Shown here piece after piece: positions 1 through 9,887 of a stretch of DNA of 64,000 nt. The notes under the pieces were generated by a model. The model saw nothing but the letters and a program-made list of their open reading frames with translations. It was not told the origin of the DNA and ran no database searches. The position numbers and the translations under genes are program-made. Each line of letters begins with the position of its first letter. The first letter of the stretch is position 1. Source of the DNA: Effrenium voratum (Eukaryota; Sar; Dinophyceae; Suessiales; Symbiodiniaceae); contig CAUJNA010001428.1 of the NCBI GenBank assembly GCA_963377175.1, forward strand, positions 1 to 64,000, read 5' to 3'.

Positions 1-1555
1 TTATCGCATGCTTGTGTGGTGCCGTTTGGTTAGCTTGCTTACACTATAGGAAATCACCCAATTTCGAGTTCCTTATTTTGATGCGCACCAGGGAATCAAA
101 CGCGTTGTTGCACATGAACAGCACCTGAGGAGAAACACACTCGAGCGAAGCCTGGCCAAGGGCTGCCGCAGCAAGCGTGCAAGACTGATCCTTGCTCAAA
201 TAACAACTGAGAGAAATGAGACGCTGCAACAACAAGTTTGCTTTTGCCAAGCCAAGGGAGCCACCCTGTAAAAGGTCGCTGGCTAGTTGCCTAGTACACT
301 GGTGTTGGGAACCACGGGGAAGGGCATAACACTCTGAAGCAGTCTGAGAATCTTAGTTTGACTGATCCACAATCGGATACGAAGCTCCTCTCAATGTGCA
401 GGCAAAGCCTAAGGCGGGCCAGGGCTGATTCGGACGGTGGTGCTTTGCGGCGGAGTCTTTCCTCCGGTGAGAGTTGTGTATTTTGTACGGACTTGAAACC
501 TTGCCGGAGATCTGGTTTTATCGCAGGAGCTGGGGGTCAATCCCTGGATTCTGCATGAGGCTAATTCCAGGTTTAGCAGCACTTGAATAGGGGGACCCTT
601 GGCTACTTTCGCGGTGGTTTCACAGTGGCTTTCTTGCACAACGGGCTAAACAAGGATCCCTTGCTTTGGCACTGATTTCAGGCCGACCTCTCCGAAGAAC
701 TCATAAGGCCTCAGGGTGAATCGTGAACCGACTTTCCAACTGGGGCGCTGTTCTTGAAAATCGGTTTAGAGACCTCCAACTTCAAGTTTGTCTTTTGTCA
801 GGGTGCCATTTTTTGGGTTGGTTTAAACGGGGAAACCAAAAGGATTTCGAAGCCGATTTCATGGGTTCCATGTACCATTGGGAGACAAACCCAGGCTGGG
901 ACCGCACCAATCCTAGAAGACGAGGTAGCCGCTGTGGTGGAAAGACAGCCAGGTGGGGAGCAACCCCGATTTAACCCCAAGTTCGCCAGGTGCCAACCTA
1001 GAACTAGGAGTAGCTAACTCCCAGATAATCTAAGTCTAAGCTGGCGACAGAACAGCAACCTTGGGAACCCCCAAAAATACTGCCTCAATTGCGAATGTTT
1101 GGATGTCCGCGGACAAGGTTCAGGAGAGGGAAAGATTAGCGCGGACTATCAATTTAGCGCTTGTCTGATACTATCATAAGTGGCCCGACGCAAGTAGCTT
1201 GGGCAAAGGCGGAACCGAGCCATTTGCGAAGAACCAAGTCTTGGCTACCAAATCCCGGTTTGGGGCAGTAGTCCAGATGTTACTGAAACATGTGATGTGA
1301 GCCCCAAGCGCTGAACTTGAGAATTCACCGTTTTGAGTCTCCCTTCTGTTGTCTCCTTTGCCGGTATACTCCCCTCCAAATGAACATGGAACCGAAAAGG
1401 AGGGTCCCCCAAAAGGAGTTTCCTCTCTACAAACTAGGGTGTTGTGGGTTCCATGTCAACATGAAACCCCAAAGGAAGCCCAAAAAAGGAGTTTCCCGTC
1501 GGTTTTCTGGGTTCCACGTTAAAGACAGTAAGTGCAAGTTTCTTGACACGTGCAG
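1..1555. other. Non-coding 5' stretch, no gene recognised
   Basis: No segment here combines GC-rich third positions, an AG|G acceptor and a recognisable domain. A hydrophilic open stretch near 900-1016 on + could be an exon fragment but has no support beyond openness. Around 1390-1520 short motifs such as CCCAAAAGGAGTTTCC recur twice, as in degenerate intronic repeats. Confidence 0.5.
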
Positions 1556-1597
1556 GCCAAGGCCAAGGCCAAGGCGAAAGGCAAGGCGAAGGCGAAA
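1556..1597 (+). CDS. Candidate Lys/Ala-rich exon, possibly 5' part of the WWE gene
   Basis: After an acceptor-like GTGCAG the sequence reads AKAKAKAKGKAKAKA in the frame starting with GCC, with G or C at most third positions. A GC donor after AAA at 1597 would leave phase 0, which matches the next candidate exon at 2533. Such basic low-complexity segments are common in nuclear proteins. The reading could also be a degenerate hexamer repeat (GCCAAG) without coding meaning, so the call is tentative. Confidence 0.33.
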
Positions 1598-2239
1598 GCC
1601 GGGCCCAGGGGAGTCATCAAAGTGGGGCTGCTCAGATATGCTCACCTTCTGGCACATTGGGGAAGCTGAGTTTGTCAGTGGGCACGAATCAGTTCAAGGA
1701 TCAACCATCCCCGGGTTGAAGTATAGCAGAGGTTTGATCACCCATGGCATCCGAACGGATTTCGGTGAATAAATCCTGTGTGGCATGCGCCGGGCATTCC
1801 CTATTGCAAGGATCAATGTCGACCTCTCACTTAGGAAACCACAATCAAAACCTGGGTTAAAGTGTAGTGCGGGACAGGCCCACACCATAAATAGGTGCTG
1901 CCAGAAGATAGCAATTGTCACCGAAATGGCCGATTGCACACCTTTCCTGGTGTCCACACGTTTTCTGTTTACAGCAGCTGAAAAAGCTGCAGTTTTCAAG
2001 TGCAGTGTACTTCGTGCACTATTCGCCTTCATCCGCTCATCAAGCGCGCTTGCTGGCATGGCCTGGACATGTAGGCAACAGGTGGTTGACATTGATGTTT
2101 TTCGTCCTTAATCCAGCTTATATAGCTTAATCCGGCTCATAGAACACAAGAAGACATTCCCCACATGAGCAACCGATCGCCTTAGGTTTGACCTTTAACC
2201 TTTCATGTGGGAAGTGATTGTCCACCAGCCAGCAACGGT

Positions 2240-2275
2240 TGTTCACTTCTTGCGGGTCCTTCACTTCTTGCGGGT
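2240..2275. repeat. Direct tandem duplication, about 18 bp, two copies
   Basis: TTCACTTCTTGCGGGTCC occurs twice back to back. A G15 run lies shortly downstream (2323-2337). Confidence 0.8.
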
Positions 2276-2532
2276 CCAAGAGACTGAACCTGCAACTGTG
2301 AAGGGCATCTCTTGACGCGGCCGGGGGGGGGGGGGGGAGGTTTACGAGTTGAGGAAGCCACGTGAAAACCTGCTTAGCGGGGGAAGATTTGGAGACGTTG
2401 TGGCCCTCCCATCGCAGAAGAGATCTCCGAACCCATCTAGAAACCCCGTCTAAGAACCTTTCTAAGATCACCTAAGAATGTTCCCTCCGGACTTTTCCAG
2501 AGGGTGGGGCCTTGTGTTTCCTCCGGGCTAAG

Positions 2533-2592
2533 GCCATTGCTGCCAAAGAGTTCGCGGCGGTGTCGGCCAAGCTGAAGAAGTCTGCGAGCAAG
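2533..2592 (+). CDS. Candidate exon (helical, Ala/Lys-rich), possibly WWE gene
   Basis: CTAAG|GCC acceptor, then AIAAKEFAAVSAKLKKSASK in 20 full codons, with a GA donor (AAG|GAGCAG) giving phase 0. The next supported exon, at 6377, begins in phase 0, so the two can be joined without a frame break. The peptide is a plausible amphipathic helix with no domain I recognise. Evidence is limited to GC-rich codons, AG|G acceptor and phase compatibility. Confidence 0.4.
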
Positions 2593-2927
2593 GAGCAGAG
2601 ATCCAATGGCCAGCGATGCGGGTAGGCTCACCCATGTGGTGTCTTTTGGCAAGACCCCTCAATAGCGCTGGGGGCTTCCAAGCAAAAGTTGACTAGTGCA
2701 GTGGCGGCTTGCATTGATTTACTGCCACGTTGGGAGGTCCAACCAAGTTGAAAACTCAGGGGCCCCTGTCATAGCCTTTCCCCGTGAGACCTTGAGGCCT
2801 TCTCTGTGATGGCTTTACTTGGGTTGTCTTATTTCGTTTGACTACATAAACGGATTTGAGCAACGGTCAATATCCCTCATGACTCATCATGCACTGTAGT
2901 AAAGGGGGCCATACTCACCCAATCACT

Positions 2928-2940
2928 ATACAAAATGGAG
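2928..2940 (+). repeat. Left copy of target-site duplication
   Basis: ATACAAAATGGAG ends exactly where the left inverted repeat (GGGT) begins. The partner at 5243-5255 differs only at one G/C position. Confidence 0.7.
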
Positions 2941-2990
2941 GGGTATTTATTTTAGGATTTTTTTTTCGTTTTTTTTTTTGGATTTTTTTT

Positions 2991-3300
2991 CGCTTTTGGC
3001 TTCTTCGCTTTTGGCTTCTTGGCTTCTTGGCTTCTTGGCTTCTTGGCTTCTTGGCTTCTTGGCTTCTTGGCTTCTCGGCTTCTTGGCTTCTTGGCTTCTC
3101 GGCTTCTTGGCTTCTTGGCTTCTCGGCTTCTTGGCTTCTTGGCTTCTCGGCTTCTCGGCTTCTGGGCTTCTTGGCTTTTTGGCTTCTTGGCTTCTTGGCT
3201 TCTTGGCTTCTTGGCTTCTTGGCTTCTTGGCTTCTTGGCTTTTCGGCTTCGGCTTGGCTTCTCGGCTTCTGGGCTTCTAGGCTTTTCGGCTTTTTGCTGG
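2991..3300 (+). repeat. Octanucleotide array (TTGGCTTC)n inside the TIR element
   Basis: More than 30 mostly perfect copies of TTGGCTTC with occasional C-for-T changes (CTCGGCTT). All three + frames stay open because 8-mers cycle the frame, which explains the Leu/Gly/Phe/Ala/Ser-rich open readings here. They should not be called genes. Confidence 0.92.
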
Positions 3301-3384
3301 TTTATGCGGCTTTTGGTGGCTTTTTGGCTTTTCGCATCCTCTGCATTCCCAGTTCCTCTTCGGCAGGTGGCTTTTTTCCGACAT

Positions 3385-4890
3385 CATGGGGGGGGCTGCC
3401 GCCCCCCCCAACCCCCCCGCTACGTTTTAGATTTTCTGCAGAGATTTAATTAGTTGCACCCCTACTTGAATCATCAATTCTTCGAACATCATGGGGGGGT
3501 TGCACCCCTAGTTGAATCATCAATTCTTCGACCATCATGGGGGGGCGGCCTTAACCCCCCCGCTACTTTTTAGACTTTTTGCAGAGATTTAATTGCACCC
3601 CTATTCAAATCATCGCTTCTGCAAGCAACATCGTGGGGGGGGCTGCCGCCCCCCCCCAACCCCCCCGCTACTTTTTATATATTTTTTACAGGGATTGACA
3701 TGGCCTCCTACTTGAATCATCATTTCTTTGACCCCGTCACACGATTTGTTGGTGATGCTAGGGATGTTGGTGGGACATGCGGGGTATATTTCGCGAGAAC
3801 ATGCTGTAAAATACGACACTTTACTGGCCCGGCAGAGATTGAATTGCACCCCTGTTTGAATCATCACTTTTTCGAGCGTCCAATTTCGCGAGAAAATGCT
3901 GCAAAATACGACTTTTTAGGTAATCTGTGTAGTCCGTGTATGTTTGTATGTATGCATTTCTTCGAACATCATAGGGGAAGCCACCCCCGCCAACCCTCCC
4001 GCTGCCTTGTAAATTCTATCACACCCTTTCTTGAATCATTGCACCCCTGCTTGAATCACCACTTCTTCCGACATCATGGGGGGGGCTGCCGCCCCCCCCA
4101 ACCCCCCCGCTACGTTTAGATTTTCTACAGAGATGCACCCCTAGTTGAATCATCAATTCTTCGAACATCATGGGGGGGGGCTGCCGCCCCTCCCAACCCC
4201 CCCGCTACTTTTTAGACTTTTTGCAGAGATTTAATTGCACCCCTATTCAAATCATCACTTCTGCAAACAACATCGTGGGGGGGGCTGCCGCCCCCCCCCA
4301 ACCCCCCCGCTACTTTTTATATATTTTTTACAGGGATTGACATGGCCTCCTACTTGAATCATCATTTCTTTGACCCCGTCACACGATTTGTTGGTGATGC
4401 TAGGGATGTTGGTGGGACATGCGGGGTATATTTCGCGAGAACATGCTGTAAAATACGACACTTTACTGGCCCGGCAGAGATTGAATTGCACCCCTGTTTG
4501 AATCATCACTTTTTCGAGCGTCCAATTTCGCGAGAAAATGCTGCAAAATACGACATTTTAGGTAATCTGTGTAGTCCGTGTATGTCTGTATGTATGCATT
4601 TCTTCGAACATCATAGGGGAAGCCACCCCCGCCAACCCTCCCGCTGCCTGTTAAATTCTATCACACCCTTTCTTGAATCATTGCACCCCTACTTGAATCA
4701 CCACTTCTTCCGACCTCATGGGGGGGCTGCCGCCCCCCCCCAACCCCCCCGCTACGTTTTAGATTTTCTACAGAGATTTAATTAATTGCACCCCTAGTTG
4801 AATCATCAATTCTTCGAACATCATGGGGGGGGGCTGCCGCCCCCCCCAACCCCCCCGCTACTTTTTAGACTTTTTGCAGAGATTTAATTG
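3385..4890 (+). repeat. Tandem segmental repeat, period about 642 bp
   Basis: A block including GGGATTGACATGGCCTCC and a downstream CGCGAGAAAATGCTGCAAAA segment occurs at about 3690-3930 and again at about 4332-4572, offset 642 bases and nearly identical. A third, partial copy lies at 5048-5180. Each unit contains complementary runs (GGGGGGGCTGCCGCCCCCCC) able to form a GC-only hairpin and many copies of TTGAATCATCA. Open readings here are duplicates of each other and show no domain. Confidence 0.88.
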
Positions 4891-5242
4891 CACCCCTGTT
4901 CGAATCATCACTACCCCGCTCTGTTTTTCTTAATTGTTTTTTGGTATTTTTTTTTGCTGGGATTGAAATGCCCTCCTGTTTGAAGCGTTATTGTTTTGAC
5001 CCCGTCAACCCGCCAGCTACATTTTTGGATTTTGTTACCCACGATTTGTTGGTGATGCTAGGGATGTTGGTCGGACATGCGGGGGATGTTGAAAACGATG
5101 CTGGGGATGTTGACGAGCTAGTGTAAAATGCGTCAATTTCGCGAGAAAATGCTGTAAAATACGACATTTTGCTGGCCCGGACGAAAAACGAAAAAAAATC
5201 CCAAAAAAAAACGAAAAAAAATCCAAAAATAAATCCGCACCC

Positions 5243-5255
5243 ATACAAAATGCAG
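5243..5255 (+). repeat. Right copy of target-site duplication
   Basis: ATACAAAATGCAG begins at the base after the right inverted repeat, whose outer end reads ACCC on +. Confidence 0.7.
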
Positions 5256-5654
5256 GTTGCTCACCAGTCCAAAGCCAGGCTTTTGAGGATGTTATTAATA
5301 TTGATCGTGGCTCAAATGCTCCGTCCAGGATGGTCGGTGGTCAGAAATCCCAACCTACTGGTTTTGTCAAAGGGAAAAATACCCATTGTGAGGCTCTCCT
5401 TATTTGGACGGCGTTCAAGGATCGATTGAGAGCTGCTTTGGGTTGAGGTGCAAGCGGACTTGGACTGAGGTTGCTGAAGGTTGGCACCCGTTTTCCACCA
5501 CCATGGCAGGTGTGAGTGTGAGTTGGGGTGTGCAAATCGCTCGGACAAGACCATCACAGTTTCGATAGTATCTAATCATCACATAGGGTTTACAACTTGA
5601 CCTATGGCGGTTCTTTTTTGCGTCCATGTGTTCGTTCACGTCGATACATTATTG

Positions 5655-6140
5655 TGGAGGACCATCTTTTTCAGGATGTTTTTTTTTTTTTTCCCCCTCA
5701 GAAGTTGTTTTGTTTTTGGATGAGTGGCTTGTCTGGCTTTTGTGGCTTTTGGTGGGTTTTCTGCGGCTCCTGTGGCTTTGGCTTTCTACATTCCCACCCT
5801 CAACCAACCCTAAGCCAGCCCTTAAACTGACCCTAAATAAGCCCTTAGCAAACCCTAAGCCCAACCATAGCCTACTCCCCACCCCAAAACAACCCTACCA
5901 ATCAAACCCTATAGCAACCCAAAACTCAACCTAAACCATCACTAAACCACACAACCTACCCTGAAGCGCAGCCAAACCAACCAAGCCTACGCCCACCAAT
6001 AAATACCCGAAACCAGTCGACCCAACCCCAAACCAACCCGACCCCCACCCCAAACCCACCCTACTAAACCTACCTGAGGATGTTGAAAATGATGCTGGGG
6101 ATGTTAAAACGATGCTGATGATGTTGACAGTGCTGGTCTA
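5655..6140 (+). mobile_element. Decayed relative of the 2941-5242 element
   Basis: A T-run (about 5680) is followed by GTGGCTTTTGGTGG and a CTACATTCCCA stretch, matching 3310-3350 of the TIR element. The end (6072-6130) repeats GATGTTGAAAATGATGCTGG as at 5088-5110. The interior differs and is C-rich and telomere-like. No intact inverted repeats were found. Confidence 0.5.
5805..6073 (-). repeat. Degenerate telomere-like array (CCCTAAA-type)
   Basis: Repeated AACCCTAA, CCCTTAAACTGACCCTAAA and AACCCTA variants, strongly C/A-biased. On - this reads as degenerate TTTAGGG, the plant-type telomere repeat reported for dinoflagellates. It is interstitial and imperfect. Confidence 0.6.
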
Positions 6141-6376
6141 AAATTGTTAGAACAAGAACTACCAAAGCAAGATTACAAACATAATTGAATCTCGACCCTT
6201 TCGATTGTTATTATATAGTAATACTAGTTTTAGTAAAAGCACTATTCGCATCATTCGCATGTTTATTACATACGTATATAAGCGTGTAGTTCCCAGATCT
6301 AATCCAATGTGTCAAACTTGAAAACAATATATTTGTATCCGCTCCCTGTTCCGATGAGGAGACGGTTGCTGGAAAG

Positions 6377-6478
6377 GGCAAGTGGTACTTCATGAGCGAT
6401 TTGCGGAAGATCAAGGCGGGTGCAGATGATGAGGCTGCCTGGACCAAGTACACGCCCAAGATGAACAAGCAGCTGGAG
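6377..6478 (+). CDS. WWE gene exon: first half of WWE domain
   Basis: 34 codons from GGCAAGTGG to CTGGAG. Carries both conserved Trp (WYFMSD and AAWTKY) and the LE motif. The exon may start at 6359 instead (GATGAG|GAGACG); both are phase 0. Donor GA at 6479. Confidence 0.82.
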
Positions 6479-9400
6479 GACTCTCCGGTTCTCCGCCAGA
6501 GTATACCTATGCCTTCCAAAGAGAGATGAAGGTCGCCCCTGTGGGTGTGGTTCTTTGAGTTGGCACCTCTTTCCCGGGTTGGTTTAATTGGACACCAAAA
6601 CGAGCCTGACCATTCTGGGGCTGGTCTTCTTTCGATACACACCATTGTGCTCTCCTGAACAGCTAACCGCCTCCCTTAATGCTAATTGAATAGGGGGGTT
6701 CAACAGGCAAAACTCAATTTTTGCCACCGCACGGTTGATTTTCCGTGACTGGGTGCTATTCAATAGGGACCCGCCCGACCATTTTGAAATCAGTTGAGGC
6801 AAACCACAGTTCCATGTTGCTGGAAGCACCTAAGTGTGCAAGTAGGGGCCAGGAAATCATGATTGTTTTGTTCTTTTGTTTCCTTCTTTTGTTTCTTCCT
6901 TTTTTTAATGCCATATTTCGAAAACTAAAGGTATCGCCCTATTGGTTTCGCATCTCGGGACACTGCACACGTGTGTCAAAGCTAGGATGGCTTCACACGA
7001 CAGCCATGACCAGGTTCCTTTTTGGCTGGACTCCATTTGGTTCTGAAAAGGAAGCCCTGTTAAGCTTCCGAAATAAAATGAAGTGTTCGCTGCTTGATGA
7101 AACGGTTTTCTCAGTGCAGTGGGTCTCCCTGAAAGAATACATGGTTGCGAGCTGATTTGTTCATCCTCTTTTGCTTGTTTCCTTGCACGTGGGCCAGGTG
7201 AATCGCACCCCGATACCAGTATCAATTCTAGATGTTGAACCGATCTGTGGGTCGGGAAAAAGTCCTCCCAAGTAGTGCGAAACACCTTTGATTGTCCGTA
7301 TGTTCAAATTTCGTGCGTGTCACAAGGCAGCCCTGACTTCGTGCTCCCTTACCTTGGAATCAATGGAAAGAAGCTATATATTGTGTATGTCGACCACTTT
7401 ACCTAGTCTAGTGGGACGACAAACATCTACTTGTTGTATACGGAAAGCGTTTCCTTTCAAGCACTGCTCATGCTTGGGGTGTTGACCGCTTTAGCTGAGC
7501 GCTGAAAGAAGAAGGAAGATGACGCGGAGTGCCCATGCAGGACTGCACTAACAAAGGTTCCCAAACAGTTTGGGAACCTTTGTTAGTGCAGTCCTGCATG
7601 GGCACTCCGCGTCATCTTCCTTCTTCTTTCAGCGCTCAGCTAAAGCGGTCAACACCCCAAGCATGAGCAGTGCTTGAAAGGAAACGCTTTCCGTATACAA
7701 CAAGTAGATGTTTGTCGTCCCACTAGACTAGGTAAAGTGGTCGACACCCACAGCATTACCAGTGCTCAAGTAAAAGAAATGCTTTTAAAGTAGATGTGGA
7801 TAGTGCGCAAGCAAAAGTCGTCGACAACCCCAGCGTCAACCCCAGCGTCACAAAGGAAATGCATTTCAGCCTCCTAAAAGTCGATGTCGCGATGGTCCGC
7901 AAGCTGAAGTGGCCGACACCCCATTTCAGGAAAGGAGCTGCTTTTGTGCCGACTAAAAATAGATGTCGCGGTTTCCCAAATCGACTGTTGAAAAACGCTC
8001 GGCGGCCTCAAAGTTCTTTACGCAGCAAACTTGTCAAATGGAACCCGGAAGAGCCGGGTTGATCTACTGGGTCGACTCAAGTTCCGATTGAAAAGGAAGG
8101 TAGACATGGAAAGGAAGAGATGAGGCACATGATGAGAGTTTTAACTGGCATGGACAGAGACTGCAATAGCGACAGCCGCAAACAGGCACATTTCGTGACA
8201 TCTACTTTTCGTGAGCGGACAAGTGCTTCCTTCATTAGGCACTGGTGATTCTGAGGGTGTCGAGCAATTTGTTTTAGTTAGTGGAGAAACACCTCCTTTA
8301 CCAAAGCACTAGTGATGCTGGGGTGTTGAACACGTTAGCTTGCAGACTATCTCGACATTTGCCTTAAACAAGGGAAAAAACATTCCTCTCTTAAAGCACA
8401 AGTGATGCTGTGGGTCGCCCACTTTAGCATACGCTTTTTGGCTTACTAAAAGAAGATGTCGCTGTCTTCAAGTGGTCGACACTCACAGCCTCACCCGTGC
8501 TTAAGTAAAGAAAATGCTTTTGCGCACGCTAAAAGTAGATGTGAATAGTCCGCAAGCAGAAGTGGTCGACACCCAGTGTTTTGGTGAAGGAAACGCTTTT
8601 CTTGCCAGCAAAGAGTAGATGTCGCGGTTTCAATACTCGACTTTGGAGAGGCGCTGGGAGGCATCAAAGTTCCTTGTACAGCGCATGAGGAAAAGGACAA
8701 GTGTACATTTCGAGCTCGACGTGACTTGGTGTGCTTCGGACGTTCTTTGTTAAGTGAAGTGGTCGACACCCCCACCACCCTTACTAACAATAGATATTGT
8801 CGCGACAGTCCGCAAGCTAAAGTCGTCGACCTCAGCATCACCAGCAATAGCCCGCAAGCTAAAGTGTTCAACCCAAGCATCACCAGCATAGTGCTCCACA
8901 CCCCCAGCATCAGCAGTGTTTAGTGAAGGAAATGCTTTTCGCTTACCAACAGAAAGTTCTCGACATCCTCAGCATCACCAGTGCTTTAACATAGGAAATG
9001 CTTTTTCCATTTACTACAAGTAGATGTCGTGATAGTGTAGCTGAAGTGGTCGACGCCCTCAGCATCACCAGCGCTGTAGCAAAGAAAATGCTTTTCCGCC
9101 GGCAACAAGCACACGTCGCTCTTGTTTGTAGACAAAAACGTGGTCGACACTGAGGGAAAGAATGACACTCAAGCTTGACGTGACTCGGTCTACGTTGGAC
9201 GGCCTTTGTTGACAGAAGTAGTCGACACAGCAACCCCAGTTTTTAGTAAAGGAAATGCTCTCCGCATACAAAAAGTAGATGTCACGATAGTCCGCAAGCT
9301 AAAGTGGTCGACCCAAGCATCACCAGCGATAGTCCGCAAGCGAAAGTGGTCAACCCCAGCATCACCAGCAGTCTAAAGTGGTCACCCCCAGCGTCGCCAG

Positions 9401-9887
9401 CGATAGTCCGCAAGCTAAAGCGGTCAATCCAAGAAACGTCAGCTAAAGTGGTCGTCGCCTCTTGTGGGACGACAGCGACCTGTATTTTGGTAAGCGGAAC
9501 AACATTGCTTTAACTAAAGCTCTGGTGCTACATGAAGACGACCATTTTCCTTGGTTCCGATTCCTTGGTTACCTGCCGGGCCAGGACGCTTACTCCAAGG
9601 GCTTCAAGCAGTACACCATGACCTTCAAGGACAAGCAGTACATCGTGAAGCGCCTCGGCATTGGTTTGCCTCCTGCCGCGGGCGGAAAACCCAAAAAACC
9701 AAATGAAAGGGGACATCTATGGGTCCCTTTCAAGGAACCAGCCAATGATTTGGCCGTTTTGGCCTCCCACAACTTGAAGCTCACGAGATATTCGGAGCAA
9801 CCTTCTCGCACACACCCGAGATTCAACACCATGATGCAGTTCCGGGCGGATGACAAGAGCCTGCAGCGGCCGGTGAAGCGCGAGTAA
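6377..9887 (+). CDS. WWE-domain protein, C-terminal three exons (gene level)
   Basis: Three exons join in frame to one complete WWE domain ending at a stop: 6377-6478 (GKWYFMSDLRK ... AAWTKYTPKMNKQLE), 9585-9649 (DAYSKGFKQYTMTFKDKQY-IVK) and 9821-9887 (FNTMMQFRADDKSLQRPVKR-E, stop). The family pattern W...W..Y......LE.AY..G.....Y.V...M.Q......RPVKR is present in order without gaps. WWE domains bind (poly)ADP-ribose-type ligands and occur with ubiquitin-ligase or PARP domains, none of which is visible here. The introns have a GA donor (CTGGAG|GACTCT) and a GC donor (GTGAA|GCGCC). The first intron is 3.1 kb and holds a palindrome and satellite copies. The upstream extent is unknown; Lys/Ala-rich candidates at 1556 and 2533 are phase-compatible. 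Confidence 0.82.
7388..7746. repeat. Perfect inverted repeat, 179-bp arms, 1-bp loop
   Basis: Centre at 7567 (A) within GGTTCCCAAACAGTTTGGGAACC. Arms 7388-7566 and 7568-7746 were compared base by base and are exact reverse complements, breaking at the outer edges (GTA versus CCC). The right arm runs into the direct satellite-like array; the left arm is that sequence inverted. Either a real fold-back structure or an assembly or library hairpin artefact. Confidence 0.93.
7650..9450 (+). repeat. Degenerate satellite-like array, units about 75-110 bp
   Basis: Recurring blocks in constant order: AAGTAGATGTCGCGATAGTC, CCGCAAGCTAAAGTGGTCGAC, CCCAGCATCACCAG, then GGAAATGCTTTTCGC. About ten copies of the GTAGATGT block occur (near 7711, 7789, 7881, 7959, 8451, 8536, 8609, 9018, 9271), unevenly spaced and diverged. 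No coding signal; the open readings follow the repeat. The whole array lies in the WWE intron. Confidence 0.85.
9585..9649 (+). CDS. WWE gene exon: middle of WWE domain
   Basis: CCAG|GACGCT acceptor. 21 codons plus two bases, DAYSKGFKQYTMTFKDKQYI then V. GC donor at 9650 (GTGAA|GCG) gives phase 2. Confidence 0.8.
9821..9887 (+). CDS. WWE gene terminal exon
   Basis: CCCGAG|ATTCAAC acceptor; the first base completes AAA. Encodes FNTMMQFRADDKSLQRPVKR, Glu, stop TAA 9885-9887. The RPVKR end is typical of WWE domains. The acceptor is the only supported one here not followed by G, so the exact start is less certain. Confidence 0.75.

Larger units (their letters stand above)
2941..5242. mobile_element. 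TIR element (2.3 kb) with 13-bp target-site duplication
   Basis: The left end (from 2941, GGGTATTTATTTTAGGA, then alternating T-runs and CG/GG) is repeated as an inverted, slightly indel-bearing copy at the right end (about 5172-5242; its reverse complement begins GGGTGCGGATTTATTTTTGG, then the same T-run pattern). Directly abutting both ends is the direct repeat ATACAAAATGGAG (2928-2940) and ATACAAAATGCAG (5243-5255), 12 of 13 identical, as expected for a target-site duplication. The interior has no transposase. It carries an octanucleotide array and a 642-bp tandem duplication with GC-rich hairpin-prone segments. Best read as a non-autonomous DNA-transposon-like element of unknown family, lying in the intron before exon 6377 of the WWE gene. 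Confidence 0.72.

Noticed and set aside
2889..3453. Leu/Gly/Phe/Ala/Ser repeat protein, membrane-like
   Set aside because: Encoded by the (TTGGCTTC)n array in three frames at once, within a TIR element.
3700..4785. Two near-identical 140-residue ORFs
   Set aside because: Copies of the 642-bp tandem unit; both strands are open and no domain or exon-type codon bias appears.
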